Of a DNA stretch of 29,591 bases, positions 27,678 to 29,591 are shown piece by piece. Position numbers and translations under genes: made by a program. A model generated the notes under the pieces. That model worked only from the letters and a program-made list of their open reading frames with translations, made no database searches and was not told the DNA's origin. Each line of letters starts with the position of its first letter. Positions within the stretch are counted from its first letter, which is position 1. Origin of the DNA: Streptomyces sp. MMG1533. Lineage in GTDB: Bacteria; Actinomycetota; Actinomycetes; Streptomycetales; Streptomycetaceae. Location: NCBI RefSeq assembly GCF_001279775.1, contig NZ_LGDG01000291.1, positions 1 through 29,591 on the forward strand. The letters are read 5' to 3'.

Positions 27678-28516
27678 GGCTGCACCAGCCCCTCGTACGC
27701 GTCGGGACGGCGGTCGCGGTAGAACGCCCACTGCTGCCGTACCTCTTCGATGAGGTCGAAGTCGAGGTCGCGGACGAGGAGTTCCTCTTCCTTGTCGCTG
27801 GCGGTCTCCCCCACGAACTGTCCGCGCGGGTCGACGAAGTAGCTCGTCCCGTAGAAGTCGTTGTCGCCGTACTCCTCGACGCCGACCCGGTTGATCGCGG
27901 CGATGAAGTACTCGTTCGCGACGGCGGCGGCCGGCTGCTCCAGGCGCCAGAGGTGCGAGGAGAGTCCGCGGTGGGTGGCGGACGGGTTGTAGACGAGCTG
28001 GGCGCCGTTCAGGCCGAGCTGCCGCCAGCCCTCCGGGAAGTGGCGGTCGTAGCAGATGTAGACGCCCACCTTGCCGACGGCGGTGTCGAAGACCGGCCAG
28101 CCGACGTTGCCCGGCTTGAAGTAGTACTTCTCCCAGAAGCCCTTGACCTGCGGGATGTGGTGCTTGCGGTACTTGCCGAGGAAGGTGCCGTCGGCGTCGA
28201 TCACGGCGGCGGTGTTGAAGTAGAAGCCCGACTGCTCGACCTCGAAGACCGGGACGACGATCACCATGCCCGTCTCGCGCGCGAGCTCTTGCATACGACG
28301 TGTGGTCGGCCCGTCGGGCACCGGTTCGGCCCAGCGGTAGTGCTCGGGCTCCTGGACCTGACAGAAGTAGGGGGCGTTGAAGACTTCCTGGAAGCCGATG
28401 ATCTTGGCACCCCGGCGGGCCGCCTCGCGGGCGTGCTCCTCGTGTTTCGCCACCATGGACTCGGTGTCGCCGGTCCAGGTGGCCTGAACCAGGGCGGCAC
28501 GTACGACGTTGGCCAT
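27674..28516 (-). CDS. Nitrilase-superfamily amidohydrolase B (paralogue of A)
   Basis: 280 residues, exactly the length of paralogue A and alignable without gaps; about two thirds of positions look identical by eye. The triad is E44 (GFQEVFNAPYFCQ), K118 (GKYRKHHIPQVKGFWEK) and C155 (GVYICYDRHFPEG). Differences cluster around residues 45-100, e.g. FNAPYF for FYGPYF and VFEVEQSGFYF for MYEEEQPGVLY, which could shape the substrate pocket. ATG 28516 has AAGGAG 6 nt upstream. It is the first gene of the cluster and couples to the aminotransferase, so its product is probably the amino donor, beta-alanine or beta-aminoisobutyrate. A longer open frame to 28657 lacks family similarity. Confidence 0.94.
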   Translation of the reverse strand: MANVVRAALVQATWTGDTESMVAKHEEHAREAARRGAKIIGFQEVFNAPYFCQVQEPEHYRWAEPVPDGPTTRRMQELARETGMVIVVPVFEVEQSGFYFNTAAVIDADGTFLGKYRKHHIPQVKGFWEKYYFKPGNVGWPVFDTAVGKVGVYICYDRHFPEGWRQLGLNGAQLVYNPSATHRGLSSHLWRLEQPAAAVANEYFIAAINRVGVEEYGDNDFYGTSYFVDPRGQFVGETASDKEEELLVRDLDFDLIEEVRQQWAFYRDRRPDAYEGLVQP

Positions 28517-28665
28517 GAGTTGCTCCTTCGACGGTGACGTCAGAGCGTCTACGCGCGTGTACGCCGACCGTAGAGGGCAAAGTCCCCGCCGGGAAGGATG
28601 CCCGCCCACTCGACCGGGTGAATCGCGTTCGATGTGCTGCGAGCACCCAGCGTGCATGGTCTTCT

Positions 28666-28679
28666 TTACGTCGATGTAA
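28666..28679. promoter_or_regulatory. Near-perfect 14-bp palindrome, candidate operator for the catabolic cluster
   Basis: TTACGTCGATGTAA differs from its own reverse complement at a single symmetric pair (G and T flanking the central TCGA). It lies about 150 bp upstream of the nitrilase B start in otherwise GC-rich DNA. Its TTAC/GTAA arms are of the kind bound by dimeric regulators. Function is inferred. Confidence 0.4.
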
Positions 28680-28806
28680 CCGGGCTGGTTCCAACCCGGC
28701 CGACGTTGATCGCGTACGACTCAGTCGCTCGCCGAGCGGCGGAGCGGCGTGAGACAGGAATCCTCTGGTGTGGCCGGGGAGGGTTCAGGCTCCTGTGGGT
28801 GAGCCC

Positions 28807-28825
28807 CCGGCCCTGACCGGGCCGG
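28807..28825 (-). terminator. Hairpin after the helical-repeat protein gene
   Basis: CCGGCCC (28807-28813) pairs with GGGCCGG (28819-28825) around the 5-nt loop TGACC, starting 15 bp past the stop at 28841. It would separate that gene from the catabolic cluster on the same strand. No U-tract. Confidence 0.65.
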
Positions 28826-28840
28826 TCGGTACCGGCACGG

Positions 28841-29591
28841 TCAGGCGGTGAATCCTGCCACCCGGAGTGCGTGGACCAGGTCCCGGTGGCACTGGTCCGA
28901 GACACCCTGCGCGGCCGTCAGCAGGAGCGGTACGAGGGCCTGAGGGTCCGGCTCGACGCTGTGGGCGGCCTCCTCGGCGGTGCGGACCCGGACGTACGCG
29001 TCGAGGAGCGCGCGGGCCGCCTGGCGGCGACCGTCGGCGGACAGCCCGAGCACGGCCTGCCCGATCTCCGCGGCGGGCCGCACCACACCCTGTCTGAGGA
29101 TCTGCTCCCCGTCCGTGCCGCGCCCCGCGGCGGCCAGGGCGTCGGCCGCTGCGACGAGCCGGTCGGGCGGCAGCGAGGCCGCCTCCCACAGCATGGTCGC
29201 CCAGTCGGCGCCGAGCCCGGCGCGCTGCATCTCGGCGGCGAGCAGCGGGTAGCGGCCGGCCGGCCAGTACGCGATCTCGGCGAGCAGGGCGTGCGCCTCG
29301 CCGCTACGGCCCTCACCCCGCAGCCGCACCAGCCGCTCCACGGCCCCGGCACTCTCGCGCCGGGCCGCCGCGTCCACCGGCTCGGCCTGCGGCTCGGGCC
29401 GCACATCCGCCTCCGCGACCCCGGCGAACCGGGCCCCGCGCGGAGTACGGCCGGTGGCGACGGGGGCGGCGGGCAGATCGGGTACGGCGGTCGGCGGCGC
29501 CACGACGGGGGCGGCCTCCTCCTCGACCATCCCGGCGAAGCGGGCACTGCCGCGGCGCCGCTTGCGTTGTTTGGGGGCGGGGGCGGGGGCG
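28841..29591 (-). CDS. Unrecognised alpha-helical repeat-like protein, 5' part beyond the window
   Basis: The frame stays open to the window edge, so only the last 250 or so residues are visible. The visible N-part is basic and low-complexity (PAPAPAPKQRKRRRGSARFAGM) and then acidic/Pro-rich. ARFAG occurs twice, 28 residues apart (GSARFAGMVEEE and RGARFAGVAEAD). The C-terminal about 160 residues look like paired helices (VERLVRLRGEGRSGEAHALLAEIA, LVAAADALAAAGRGTDGEQIL, RRQAARALLDAYVRVRTAEEA) resembling TPR/PPR-style hairpins, without a match I can name. An internal ATG at 29530 could be a start, but the coding character continues upstream of it. Function unknown. Confidence 0.75.
   Translation of the reverse strand, partial: APAPAPKQRKRRRGSARFAGMVEEEAAPVVAPPTAVPDLPAAPVATGRTPRGARFAGVAEADVRPEPQAEPVDAAARRESAGAVERLVRLRGEGRSGEAHALLAEIAYWPAGRYPLLAAEMQRAGLGADWATMLWEAASLPPDRLVAAADALAAAGRGTDGEQILRQGVVRPAAEIGQAVLGLSADGRRQAARALLDAYVRVRTAEEAAHSVEPDPQALVPLLLTAAQGVSDQCHRDLVHALRVAGFTA

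Larger units (their letters stand above)
28517..28840. other. Gene-free 324-bp control region upstream of the catabolic cluster
   Basis: It holds the leader of nitrilase B, an 8-bp palindrome ACGCGCGT at 28551-28558, the near-palindrome at 28666-28679, a CGACT-C-AGTCG palindrome at 28717-28727, and the terminator hairpin at 28807-28825. Open frames inside it have no recognisable product. No tRNA or confident -35/-10 pair was found. The promoter for the cluster must lie here. Confidence 0.6.

Noticed and set aside
28670..28760. tRNA-like GGTTCCAACC stretch
   Set aside because: It resembles a T-arm only superficially; no acceptor stem, D-arm or anticodon arm can be folded around it.

Overview
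The window is high-GC DNA with the codon bias, GTG starts, Tat signals and gene families of an actinomycete, almost certainly a Streptomyces chromosome. There is no insertion sequence, integrase, CRISPR array, rRNA or tRNA. Most genes are housekeeping or catabolic and lie on the minus strand.

Layout. (1) 1-303: decayed remnant of a Sir2-type deacetylase gene, then a VOC-fold gene (304-672). (2) 684-5360: a leftward run of a P1B-4 type metal ATPase, an Ada-AlkA DNA alkylation repair fusion and Ogt. An ArsR/SmtB-type metal sensor diverges from the ATPase across an inverted-repeat operator. (3) 5469-9347: a Tat-exported GH2 beta-galactosidase with a LamG-like domain inserted in its catalytic region. 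(4) 9770-12714: macrodomain protein, phytoene-dehydrogenase-like FAD oxidoreductase and inositol-monophosphatase-like enzyme. A 38-39 bp repeat triplicates the translation start of the macrodomain gene. (5) 12983-15716: gamma-glutamyltransferase and a SAM methyltransferase. (6) 15771-19528: NarL-type two-component system, an AhpD-like gene pointing away from it, and an exported DUF3558-like protein. (7) 19562-28516: a leftward pyrimidine/hydantoin catabolic cluster. (8) 28841-29591: 3' part of an unrecognised alpha-helical repeat protein that runs off the window.

The catabolic cluster is the most coherent system. In transcription order it encodes nitrilase-type amidohydrolase B, class III aminotransferase, PucR regulator, nitrilase-type amidohydrolase A, dihydropyrimidinase/hydantoinase, LLM-class (probably F420-dependent) oxidoreductase and NCS1 nucleobase permease. 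This gives uptake, ring opening of dihydrouracil/dihydrothymine, decarbamoylation to beta-alanine or beta-aminoisobutyrate, and transamination to the semialdehyde. The reductive first step, uracil to dihydrouracil, has no recognisable dihydropyrimidine dehydrogenase here. The LLM oxidoreductase, translationally coupled to the hydantoinase, is the natural candidate, which would make this an F420-linked version of the reductive pyrimidine pathway. That is inference. The cluster also has two gapless nitrilase paralogues and, ahead of the second sub-operon, two pairs of direct repeats each spaced about three helical turns.

A recurring small-scale theme is short tandem duplication at gene ends or inside genes: the ATPase N-domain (39 bp), the macrodomain start (38-39 bp), the phosphatase stop (12 bp) and the gamma-glutamyltransferase stop (12 bp).
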